Assembly (NCBI RefSeq): GCF_030499535.1
Contig: NZ_JASTLB010000001.1
Location: 2,728,001 to 2,792,000 of the forward strand
Length of the DNA: 64,000 nt
From: Streptomyces sp. TG1A-8
Lineage (GTDB): Bacteria > Actinomycetota > Actinomycetes > Streptomycetales > Streptomycetaceae
Reading direction: 5' to 3'
In this document: positions 9,201-15,912 of the stretch, piece after piece
How the letters are laid out: each line of letters starts with the position of its first letter
Position numbering within the stretch: position 1 is the stretch's first letter
Notes under the pieces: model-generated
The model's input: only the letters and a program-made list of their open reading frames with translations
What the model was told of the DNA's origin: nothing
Database searches by the model: none
Position numbers and translations under genes: made by a program

Positions 9201-10166
9201 GTAGTCCCAGCCGTCGCCGATCCAGGAGGACTGGGCGTTGGTGGAGGAGGTGCGCCCGTCCACGCTCTGGGAGTTGTAGTTGAGGGTGACGGTGGGAGCC
9301 AAGCCGCCGGGGACGTCGGGCACAGTGATGGGGTAGGAGTAGCCGAAGGCGCCGCTGGAGCCGCCGCCGGACCACTGGCCGGACGCGGCCAGCGAGGTCG
9401 CCGCGTAGGAGCCGCCTCCGCCGGCCGTCCCCGCCACTGCCGCCAGGACCATCGGGTGGGCCGCGGCCTGGTGGGCGGTGGCGCGGGCCGGCAGGGTGAG
9501 GTCGGCGGAGACGTGTCGTGTCTTGGCGTCGTTGGTGGAGGGCAGCGGAGTCTGGGTACGGCAGGCGGGCTTGTCGGGGGTAATCAGTGCGCAGGCCGGC
9601 AGTCGCACGAGATGCAGGCGTCCGGACCAGTCGCCGCCGTAGGCGTCCTTGAACGCCGAGTAGTCCAGGCTGAGACGGGCGCTGCCGCCGGAGGTGTGGG
9701 TGTCCGGCTGGACGGTGAGGAGCACGCCGCGCACTGCGAGTTTCTGCGCGGCTTTCTGACCGGGCATGCGCACGTGCAGCTTGATGCCCGACGGTGCGCC
9801 GTGCCCGCTCCGGGCGGCCGCCAGCGTTACGGGCAGGTGGCCGGCGTGCTGAGCGCGGGCACCGCGGGCGGGTACGACCGCGTCGGCGGTTCCTGCCGCG
9901 GGCCAGGCCGCGCGAGCCTTGCCGGGGTTCCAGCGGGCCATGCGTGGTACTCGGGCGTGCTTGCCCCGGATCGGGCTGACCGGGACCGAGTGTTCCTTCT
10001 CCACCTTTACGAGGTGGTCAGGCCGGTGTCCGGCGGCGAAGGCTGCCTGGGGTGCGAGGAGACCGGCGAGGAGGCCGAGGGCCGTGATGGCGGCGACCCA
10101 CAAGCCGGAAACTCTGCCTATGCGCATCGCTCTTCCGTAAATCCGCCACAGCGAATTCCGACGCAT
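3186..10166 (-). CDS. Secreted Rhs/YD-repeat polymorphic toxin with Hint and HNH nuclease C-terminus
   Basis: A 2326-residue protein. An N-terminal signal peptide (twin basic start, hydrophobic core, AAFAA cleavage region near residue 45) is followed by a YD-repeat shell with many Y-x-YD-xxGR-like units. The conserved shell end (TGLTNLGAREYDPSIGRFLAPDPL) lies near residue 1840. A linker of about 200 residues leads to an intein-like Hint domain (SCAVHSFLASTAVRLADG to VLVHNC, about 2066-2221), which in such toxins releases the tip. The last 105 residues are an HNH nuclease with CDYC, DHIEPKASGG, the Asn and CRRCN, predicted to cut target-cell DNA. Start at 10166 has a GGGGGG Shine-Dalgarno 6 nt upstream. 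An in-frame ATG at 10127 is the alternative. Immunity gene follows. Confidence 0.92.
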   Translation of the reverse strand: MRRNSLWRIYGRAMRIGRVSGLWVAAITALGLLAGLLAPQAAFAAGHRPDHLVKVEKEHSVPVSPIRGKHARVPRMARWNPGKARAAWPAAGTADAVVPARGARAQHAGHLPVTLAAARSGHGAPSGIKLHVRMPGQKAAQKLAVRGVLLTVQPDTHTSGGSARLSLDYSAFKDAYGGDWSGRLHLVRLPACALITPDKPACRTQTPLPSTNDAKTRHVSADLTLPARATAHQAAAHPMVLAAVAGTAGGGGSYAATSLAASGQWSGGGSSGAFGYSYPITVPDVPGGLAPTVTLNYNSQSVDGRTSSTNAQSSWIGDGWDYSPGFVERSYQACSDDAANGTPKTSDECWSDTVQTLTLSLGGSSNTLVHDDKTGTWHPQDDNGEKVEIKTDTVNDDNDHEYFVVTTADGTRYYFGLNRLPGWASGNATTNSVFTTPVYGNDTDEPCHASTFAASWCQQGYRWNLDYVVDAHGNAMSYWYTPETGYYGRDNATTATPYTRGGYLAKIQYGQLADKVYDTTNAPAAAQVFFDTAERCLPDSTFDCATSKMTTANATHWPDVPVDQTCASTGTCDNHGPAFFTTKRLTGIRTQVLVGTAYQDVDAWSLTHTFPATGDTTTPSLWLSSITHTGQDGGNLDLPPVTFAGQALANRVDGLDGYQPITRYRLTAVTTESGEVIAVNYSGPQCHRKGTTVLPSSADDNTYRCYPSYWTPPGQTSPQLDWFNKFIVNSVTTQDPTAGGLPVQTSYTYVGDPAWHFNDDPLTQAKYRTWNQWRGYRTVETRTGTSPEKTTLLRQTYFRGMDGDKTSSGTRSVTLDDHAGDDPQKDSDWLAGQTFETEGFNGDGGALLSDETTDPWSSPATATQSRTKAGLDSLVARRVNTKRSRSVTTKADGTQRSTETDYAIDDATGLPTSVDDRGDTSTTKDDKCTRTWYSKDASGNTLPTPRRVQQVAVSCADTPKYPDDLISDDLTFFDNSTDNTAPPGKGDVTMVQKADSVASDGTAHYITALKTTYDSYGRELTETDADGRTTTTAYTPTTGAAPTSIKVTQPKVTGQSAGFTTTTTLDPARGLDLKTTDAAGYSTTSTYDPLGRLTAVWNPGFSTSNNPNTKYSYDLNPKTPSTVTTQTLLDNNTYRTSISLYDAMLRPRETQTATVDGGRVITDTVYDSHGWAVSSSSPYYNSGAPTGTLVDAPDNQTPSQTGTLYDGAGRVTASIAYRFASETWRTTTAYPGSDRVDVTPPEGTTPTTAFTDARGQTVKLLRYHGSTPTGGADTVTYSYDTAGHQIGQDDGQGHSWTSTYDLLGRRTSQSDPDTGSSSSIYDNAGQLQSTTDNRGKTLTYKYDEMGRKTAEYDTTGGADPSSSNELAAWTYDTLKKGKPTSSTRYVGGTSGSAYTSKILGYDSHGWAQATELVVPSSEHALAGTYIHQNHYRLTGTLSSYTDQDPATIALPEETVSYTYDAYDRPIGVGGDTNGWAYVSGLIYTEFDEPQQFTYGTSGNFTQQTLNYDDQTHRLTGSTTVTQSGRAIADQTGYDYQPSGNVTKITDKLETGQTDTQCFDYDWAQRLKAAWTATDACSATPAPGASTTVGGPSPYWQSWTYDGTGARQTQVDHDPAGDTSHDTTATYSPFPTAGKGQPAHAVAQVDKVTPADPSANTTSTYTYDDNGNVLTRTTRAGTDTFTYDDEDHLAELSSTSSVGDTKYLYDADGNLLIRRSPGATTLYTGDEELTVKKDASSADGLRYISIAGQTVATHSSDGHFTYLIPDRQGTGTLAIDSQTQAVTRRQYKPFGEQRDQTGIWSAGQRGYVGGTQDDNTGLTNLGAREYDPSIGRFLAPDPLLDTGDPQSWNAYDYADDTPVTSSDPSGLCMADQCGVGYPIGGTGTSKNNPKRYVDTGPVDPGGSNHAYCHHGSCTDGHRLGAGGGAGGGNISKKTYDPQAESQALARAKATADASAAAAKKQISGLKHHILNLVADVIGLTDAYNCFTKGDVMGCINTALTAVPWGKVFKAIKVGVEAFKVWRALDRAYTAVKDAEEAAKIANGALDAERALAETREIESAGTEAASCAVHSFLASTAVRLADGTSRPISHIKPGDTVLATDPQTGITAPETVQRVIVTHTDRDFTTLTLDTTPVRGPPHTGKHRPQTLTTTWHHPFWDAGHHRWTDAHNLTPGTELRRPDGTTVTVKTVHNFHQHKTTYDLTVDTLHTYYVLAGTTPVLVHNCNRAGLDFTDAERQKVYDANAAKNGGEYKCDYCGQTVERRASRDANGNAVKGRPDDAQIDHIEPKASGGHGGDHNGAVACRRCNRDKSTKALEDWDDELRDFLDP

Positions 10167-10510
10167 CTCTGACCCCCCAATTCAGCCTGACTGCCGAAGG
10201 GTTATTCGATCAGGGCGCAATCGACTTTCACAGGGCCTCCACGGTATGGATCACGCATAGACATCACCATGAACAACCCTTGAAACATTCAAGAGATGCC
10301 ATGTGCGGCTTGAATTGGCTCATAGAATTGCGCGTTACCCCAAGAACTCCCCCAATGGGCCAGATCATTGGCAAGTTACACGTACCACGCGTCCGGCGAG
10401 CGAGTGCGCGGCGGTCGGTTTTCAGTGAGCAGTTGCCCATTTGACGCAGGCGCGGGTAGCCTCCTGGCGCCTATCGGCTCTTTTCTCATCGGACGCAACT
10501 TGGGGGGCAG
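10167..10510. promoter_or_regulatory. 344-bp divergent intergenic region between the rhs gene and the DNRLRE/SGNH gene
   Basis: No credible gene is seen. The stretch is clearly more AT-rich than its surroundings and must hold promoters for both divergent genes. An inverted repeat CTTGAA-ACA-TTCAAG lies at 10279-10293 near its middle, a possible shared operator. Both genes begin with the same TTGGGGGG Shine-Dalgarno block shortly before ATG. Confidence 0.55.
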
Positions 10511-13500
10511 ATGTCCGGCCTTTTCCGCACACGCCACGTGGACAGATCATTGAAAAAGAAACCGATAATTCCCGGCCGGCTCCTCGCCACGGTCGCGGTC
10601 AGCGCGCTGGCGCTGTCCCTTGCGCCCGCCCTTCCGGCCGCGGCAGACAGCGGCAGCGGGTCGCCCATCTCGACGCCCGCGCCGCCATTGTCCCAGTCCT
10701 ACCCGGACGGCCCCCTGGGCACCACGCGCGCCGCGGACGACTCCGGACTGACCAAGGACCAGCAGACAGCACTGGCCGCAGCACAGAGCAAAGCGGCCGC
10801 CACCGACAGCCCCGTTCAAGTGGCGGCGCTGACCAGTGAGACCGACACCGTTCAGGCCAACCCCTCGGGCACGGTCACCTGGACCACCAGTCTGCTGCCC
10901 GAACGCGTCCGTCAGAACGGCACGTGGGTGCCCGTCGACACAACGCTGAAGCAGAACGACGACGGCACCTACAGCCCCAGGGCATCGGCCGAGCCCCTGT
11001 CCTTCTCCGGCGGCGGCAGCACGCCGCTGGTGTCCATGACCAGTGGCAAGACGAAACTGGCCTTTTCCTGGCCGCAGACACTGCCGGCCCCGACCGTGTC
11101 CGGTGCCACGATCACCTACCCCGACGTTCTCAAGGACGTCGACCTCAAGCTGACGGCCAACACCCTCGGCGGGTTCTCCGAGCTCATCGTCGTCAAAACC
11201 TCCACGGCGGCCACCGACCCCGCCTTGGCCACCCTGAAACTGACCACCCACGCCAGCGGGGTGACGGTCTCCGACGACGGCCACGACAACCTGGAGGCCG
11301 CCACCAGCGCGGGCCAGGTGATGTTCAGCGCACCCCAGCCCCTGATGTGGGACTCCTCCACCGGCGCGAGCGCCACCCGTCTGCTCGCCGCATCCCGCGG
11401 CACGACCGGCGCGGCTGCCGCCGACAGCGCGAGTGACGGCACGTCCGGGCCCGGCATCGGCGCCCAGGTCGCCCGAGTCGCCGACGACGTCAGCGGCAGC
11501 ACACTGTCCCTTACACCCGACCAGAAGCTGCTTGTCGGCTCCGCCACCCACTACCCGGTCTACATCGACCCCACCTGGAACCCGCACTACGCCTCCGGCA
11601 GCAAACAGCACTACGTGGAAACCCAGCAGGGCTGCCCCACGGCGAAGAACTACGACTCCACCCAGTACGGCGACCCGGGCGTCGGCTACAACAGCTGGTC
11701 AGGCTGCATCGGGGCCGAGCGCTCCTACTTCCAGCTCGGCATCCCCTCCACCGTGTGGGGCACCTACGTCGTGTCGGCCACGGTCGACGCCAAAGAGAAC
11801 TACTCGGCCAGCTGCAGCCTCTCCTCCACGGTCAAGCTCTACCTCACCGGTGCCATCGGTTCCGGCACGACGTGGAACAACAAGCCGGGCCTGTCCAGCT
11901 ACCTGACGGGCAAGAGCTTCGGTCCCGCCTGCAGCAGCGAGCCCTCCGGCGGCTTCGACGTGACCTCGACCATCGCCAAGAAGGCCGCCGCGAAGGACTC
12001 CAGCTGGACCTTCGCCCTGGTCAACAGCCAGGAATCAAACAGTGACGGCAACTACTTCAAGCGATTCGCCAACAACCCGTCGATGTCGATCGAGTACAAC
12101 CACATCCCCAGCAAACCGGGCACCCTGGCCGCCAAGTTCGGCACGCACTCGGTCGGCTGCGGCACATCCACTCCCTACCCCGTCATCGGTAAGACCCTCG
12201 TCACCACACCACCCACGCTCAACGCCGTGGTCAGTGACGGCGACAAGGACGCCCTGGCGGCGACCTACAAGTACTGGGTCAACGGGGGCAGCTCCACCAC
12301 GAGCACCAGCGCGACCGTCTCAAGCGGCCAGAACGCCCCCAAACAGCTGTCCTCCTCCTTCATGAGCGGGCTGAGGACCGGTGACACGGTGGGCTGGAAC
12401 GTCACCTCCAGCGACGGCAAGGACACCAGCACCGCCTCCTCCACCTGCCACTTCACCATCGACCTCACCGCCCCGGCCGAGCCGACCGTCAAGGACAAGG
12501 ACGGCACCTACCCCGAGGACTCCCCCGGCATCACGCCCGCCGGCACCCCGGGACACTTCACCCTCAGCACCAACAGCGCCACCAGGTTCCTCTACAGCCT
12601 CGACGTCACCCCACCCACCTCCAACACTCCCAGCAACGAGGTCGCCACGGCCTCCGGCAACACCGCGACGATCTCCGTCACCCCCACCGCTCCCGGGACG
12701 CACACCCTCTACGTGTACGCGGTTGACTCCGCCGGCAACATCTCCACCCAGCAGCAATACCAGTTCACCGCCCTCGGCCACACCGGCAAGACCTACCCCA
12801 GCCTGAAGGACGCCTTCAACAACACCGCCGTCACCGACAACGTCAACCAAGCGGCCGCCGACGCCGACGGAGTCGGCGCCACCCTCTCCCTGCAGGACCT
12901 CAAGGCCGCCGGCTGGCAGCCCGGCGGCAAGATCACCGTCGACGGCGCCACCTTCACCCTGCCCAGCTTCGCCTCCTCCACCGGCGACAACGTCATGGCC
13001 GCCAACCAGACGATCCAGATGAACGGCAGCGGCCACGCGCTGGTCTTCCTCGGCTTCTCCACCTACGGACTCGTCAGTTCACAACGCGCCGAGGACGACT
13101 ACTCCAGCCCTGCCATTCCCGACGGCACCTCCGTCAGCGGCACCGAATGCACCCTCGGCAACGGCCAGTACGAAGACTGCCGCGCCGGCGGCCCCTACGG
13201 CTCCGTCACCTACGCCGACGGCAGCACCTCGGCCTACCACCTGACCGTCCCCGACTGGGTCTACGGCTCCAACGCCCTGGCCGCCGTCACCCTCCCACAC
13301 CGCAACCACACCAGTGGTACCCAGGAAACACGAAGCAGCAATATCTACGCCTTCGCGGTCCCCCTCAAAACCGGCGCCCAGATCAGCTCCGTCACCCTGC
13401 CCGACCTCAGCAACACCGCCCGCCAGTACGTCCCCGGACTCCACCTGTTCGCCATGGCCGTCCGCGACACCACCACCGCACCCAGCGGCGCGCAATGGAC

Positions 13501-14692
13501 CGGCGCCTGGAGCTCCCCCAACGAAGGCGCCTTCAACTACGAAGGCACCGACTACAAGAACCAGACCTTCCGGATCGCGGCCGACCCCAGCGTCGCCGGC
13601 TCCAGCGTCCGCATCCGCCTGTCCAACGCCCTCGGCCGCACCCCACTGACCATCGACCACACCACCCTCGCCACCCAGTCCTCCGGCGCCGCCGCCACCG
13701 GCACACCCACCGACCTCACCTTCAACAGTGGCAGCAAAACGGTCACCATCCCGGTCGGAGGCGAGGTCTACAGCGACCCGACCCCCTACACCGCCACACC
13801 CGGCAAACGCATCATGGTCAGCCTCCACCTGGCCAACACCACGCCCTACCTCGTGCAGCACAGCTGGGCAAGCGCCGCCGTGCAGTACGTCAGCGCCGTC
13901 GACTCCGGCGACCACACCACCGACACCAGCACCACCGCCTTCACCGGGACCGGCGTGCAATGGGGCGAATTCACCAACATCCTCACCGGCATCGACATCA
14001 CCACCAGCGGCAACCAACCCACCGTCGCCGTCCTCGGCGACAACCTCACCGACCCCTTCGCCAGCAGTACCAAAGCCGGCCTGACCACCCCCCGCATCCC
14101 CGACGACCTGGCCACCGAGCTGCGCACCAACGATCAGCAGGTACCGGACTACGGCGTCATCGCCTCCGGTATCGAGAACAACCGCATCGCCACCGACCAG
14201 GACCAGGGCGGACCGGCCGTCCTCACACGCCTGGACCGCGACATCCTTCAGGAACCCGGCATCAGCACCGTCATCGTCGACGAGGGCCTCAAAGACATCA
14301 CCGCCGGCACCGACGACATCAGCCTCGAGCAGGGCTACGACCAGCTACTCGCCCAGCTACGCGGCTGGGGCATCAAAGTCGTCCTCACCACCCTCACACC
14401 GTGCAAGGGCTACACGCCCTGCACCACCGCCGCAGACGCCAACCGCGCCGACGCCAACACCTGGATCACCGACCAGACCGACTACACCACCCCCACCGTC
14501 ACCTACCTCGACGCCGAGGCAGCCGTAGCCACCCCCGACCCCACAAGCACCGCAGACCCCACACCCCTGATCCTCACCAACACCACCGCCCCCAACGACT
14601 ACGACCCCGGCGACCACATCAACCTCACCACCGACGCCTACCAAGCCATCACCAACACCATCGACCTGACCACACTCGTCCCCGCCAACTGA
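10511..14692 (+). CDS. Secreted DNRLRE-like protein fused to a degenerate SGNH-hydrolase domain
   Basis: A 1393-residue exported protein. Signal peptide: basic start (SLKKKPIIPGR), hydrophobic segment, ALPAAADS. Residues about 30-560 resemble DNRLRE-type cell-surface proteins (VYIDPTWNPHY, YFQLGIPS, TWNNKPG), followed by Ig-like segments. The C-terminal half matches secreted SGNH/GDSL hydrolases, both their beta-rich N-domain (TFRIAADPSVAGSSVRIRLSN) and the hydrolase fold. The key blocks differ, however: GDS is GDN (N1178), GxND is GLKD (K1261), and DxxH is DHIN (N1371). It is therefore predicted to be catalytically dead and perhaps a binding module. The start has GGGGGG 3 nt before ATG. It is divergent from the Rhs toxin and may assist its display or delivery (inference). 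Confidence 0.8.
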   Translation: MSGLFRTRHVDRSLKKKPIIPGRLLATVAVSALALSLAPALPAAADSGSGSPISTPAPPLSQSYPDGPLGTTRAADDSGLTKDQQTALAAAQSKAAATDSPVQVAALTSETDTVQANPSGTVTWTTSLLPERVRQNGTWVPVDTTLKQNDDGTYSPRASAEPLSFSGGGSTPLVSMTSGKTKLAFSWPQTLPAPTVSGATITYPDVLKDVDLKLTANTLGGFSELIVVKTSTAATDPALATLKLTTHASGVTVSDDGHDNLEAATSAGQVMFSAPQPLMWDSSTGASATRLLAASRGTTGAAAADSASDGTSGPGIGAQVARVADDVSGSTLSLTPDQKLLVGSATHYPVYIDPTWNPHYASGSKQHYVETQQGCPTAKNYDSTQYGDPGVGYNSWSGCIGAERSYFQLGIPSTVWGTYVVSATVDAKENYSASCSLSSTVKLYLTGAIGSGTTWNNKPGLSSYLTGKSFGPACSSEPSGGFDVTSTIAKKAAAKDSSWTFALVNSQESNSDGNYFKRFANNPSMSIEYNHIPSKPGTLAAKFGTHSVGCGTSTPYPVIGKTLVTTPPTLNAVVSDGDKDALAATYKYWVNGGSSTTSTSATVSSGQNAPKQLSSSFMSGLRTGDTVGWNVTSSDGKDTSTASSTCHFTIDLTAPAEPTVKDKDGTYPEDSPGITPAGTPGHFTLSTNSATRFLYSLDVTPPTSNTPSNEVATASGNTATISVTPTAPGTHTLYVYAVDSAGNISTQQQYQFTALGHTGKTYPSLKDAFNNTAVTDNVNQAAADADGVGATLSLQDLKAAGWQPGGKITVDGATFTLPSFASSTGDNVMAANQTIQMNGSGHALVFLGFSTYGLVSSQRAEDDYSSPAIPDGTSVSGTECTLGNGQYEDCRAGGPYGSVTYADGSTSAYHLTVPDWVYGSNALAAVTLPHRNHTSGTQETRSSNIYAFAVPLKTGAQISSVTLPDLSNTARQYVPGLHLFAMAVRDTTTAPSGAQWTGAWSSPNEGAFNYEGTDYKNQTFRIAADPSVAGSSVRIRLSNALGRTPLTIDHTTLATQSSGAAATGTPTDLTFNSGSKTVTIPVGGEVYSDPTPYTATPGKRIMVSLHLANTTPYLVQHSWASAAVQYVSAVDSGDHTTDTSTTAFTGTGVQWGEFTNILTGIDITTSGNQPTVAVLGDNLTDPFASSTKAGLTTPRIPDDLATELRTNDQQVPDYGVIASGIENNRIATDQDQGGPAVLTRLDRDILQEPGISTVIVDEGLKDITAGTDDISLEQGYDQLLAQLRGWGIKVVLTTLTPCKGYTPCTTAADANRADANTWITDQTDYTTPTVTYLDAEAAVATPDPTSTADPTPLILTNTTAPNDYDPGDHINLTTDAYQAITNTIDLTTLVPAN

Positions 14693-14907
14693 GACCGCCC
14701 AATCACCAGCGTCTGCGCGGCAACCCGCGCGGGGGCGCCGCACAACCGAACACAGGCCCGAGAGTCGTTCCTCCGCGCGGTGGCTGCGGAGCAACGGCCC
14801 TCTGGCGTCGCTCCCACGATTGTCTGCCATGGCTGTCGCTCGAGGATCCGCCGGCCTGTCGCTTGATCCGCAATCTGCGGCAGTCGCCCTACAACTTGGA
14901 TCCCGCC

Positions 14908-15910
14908 AGGACCTGTCCGGCCGATCATGTGCGGAGCCAGATGGCGAGGGCTGCGGCTGTCGCGGTGCCGAGGTAGACGTAGCCGCGCTTGGCGTAGCGG
15001 GTGGCCACGGCTCTGGCGTGCTTGAGCCGGTTGATCGCCCGTTCGACGGTGTTGCGTTTCTCGTAGCGCTCCTCGTCGAAGCCGGGTGGCCGTCCGCCGC
15101 GTGAGCCTTTGCGCAGGCGGGCGGCCTGGCTGTCGGTCTTCTCCGGAATCGTGTGCCGGATGCCCCGGCGCCGCAGGTGGTCGCGGCACGGGCCGTTGCT
15201 GTAAGCCTTGTCCGCCGCGAGGCTGCCAGGCTTCGTGCGTGGTCTGCCGGGCCCGATCCGCAGGACGCGGATTTGCTCCAGCACGGGCTTGAACTGTGTA
15301 CAGTCCGCTCGCTGTCCCGGTGTGACGATCAGGGACAGCGGGCGGCAGCGGCCGTCCGCGCCCAGGTGGAGCTTGGTGGTGAACCCGCCCCGCGAGCGGC
15401 CCAGGCCCTCACCTCCCGCACCACCTCCACCAGTCGGCCGACGAGGCTTTGCCACGGGGTTTCGCCCTGGTGTTCTGCCGTTGGGTCCCCCTTCGAGGCG
15501 GGTGTCGGCGGTGGTTCGGTGCGGGCGCCGGCGACGTGCTGATGTGCCCGCACGATGGTGGAGTCGACCGAGATGTCCCAGTCGATCTCCCCAGCCGCGT
15601 CGGCCTCGCCTGGACCTGCTGGAGCAGGCGTTCCCAGGTTCCGTCCGCCGACCACGGACGGTGGCGTTCATGGACCGTCTTCCACGGACCGAACCGTTCG
15701 GGCAGGTCACGCCACTGCACGCCGGTCCGCACCCGGTGCACAATCCCGTCGATCACCTGCCGGTGATCCCGCCACCTGCCACAACGCCCGTTGCTGACCG
15801 GCAGGAACGGCCGAAGCCGTTCCCACTCGGCGCCCGTCAGATCACCCCGCCCCATGTCCACATCAACGACACGACCGCGGAGCAGTCACATGATCGGCCG
15901 GACAAGTCCT
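14908..15910. mobile_element. IS5-like insertion sequence (about 1.0 kb) with 24-bp terminal inverted repeats
   Basis: The ends at 14908-14931 and 15887-15910 are inverted copies that agree at 23 of 24 positions (both begin AGGAC then TGTCCGGCCG). The transposase frames lie between, and the transposase stop falls inside the left repeat. No target duplication is obvious. The right end touches the neighbouring IS1182-like element. Confidence 0.85.
14925..15861 (-). pseudogene. IS5-family transposase, frameshifted twice
   Basis: The protein is spread over three frames. The N-terminal part (MDMGRGDLTGAEWERLRPFL to LLQQVQA) runs from 15861 to about 15607. The segment with the first catalytic Asp (DISVDSTIVRAHQH) is in a second frame. 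The C-terminal part (GLGRSRGGFTTKLHL to YLGTATAAALAIWLRT), with the remaining DDE residues, is in a third. Restoring one G near 15606 (GCGAGGCC to GCGGAGGCC) would join the first two parts. A second shift is needed around 15400-15425. Some IS5 relatives use one programmed frameshift, but two shifts favour an inactive copy. Confidence 0.8.
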
Positions 15911-15912
15911 AG

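Noticed and set aside
14715..14730. GCGCGG-CAAC-CCGCGC hairpin after the DNRLRE/SGNH gene
   Set aside because: Only a 6-bp stem without a U-tract; too weak to call a terminator.
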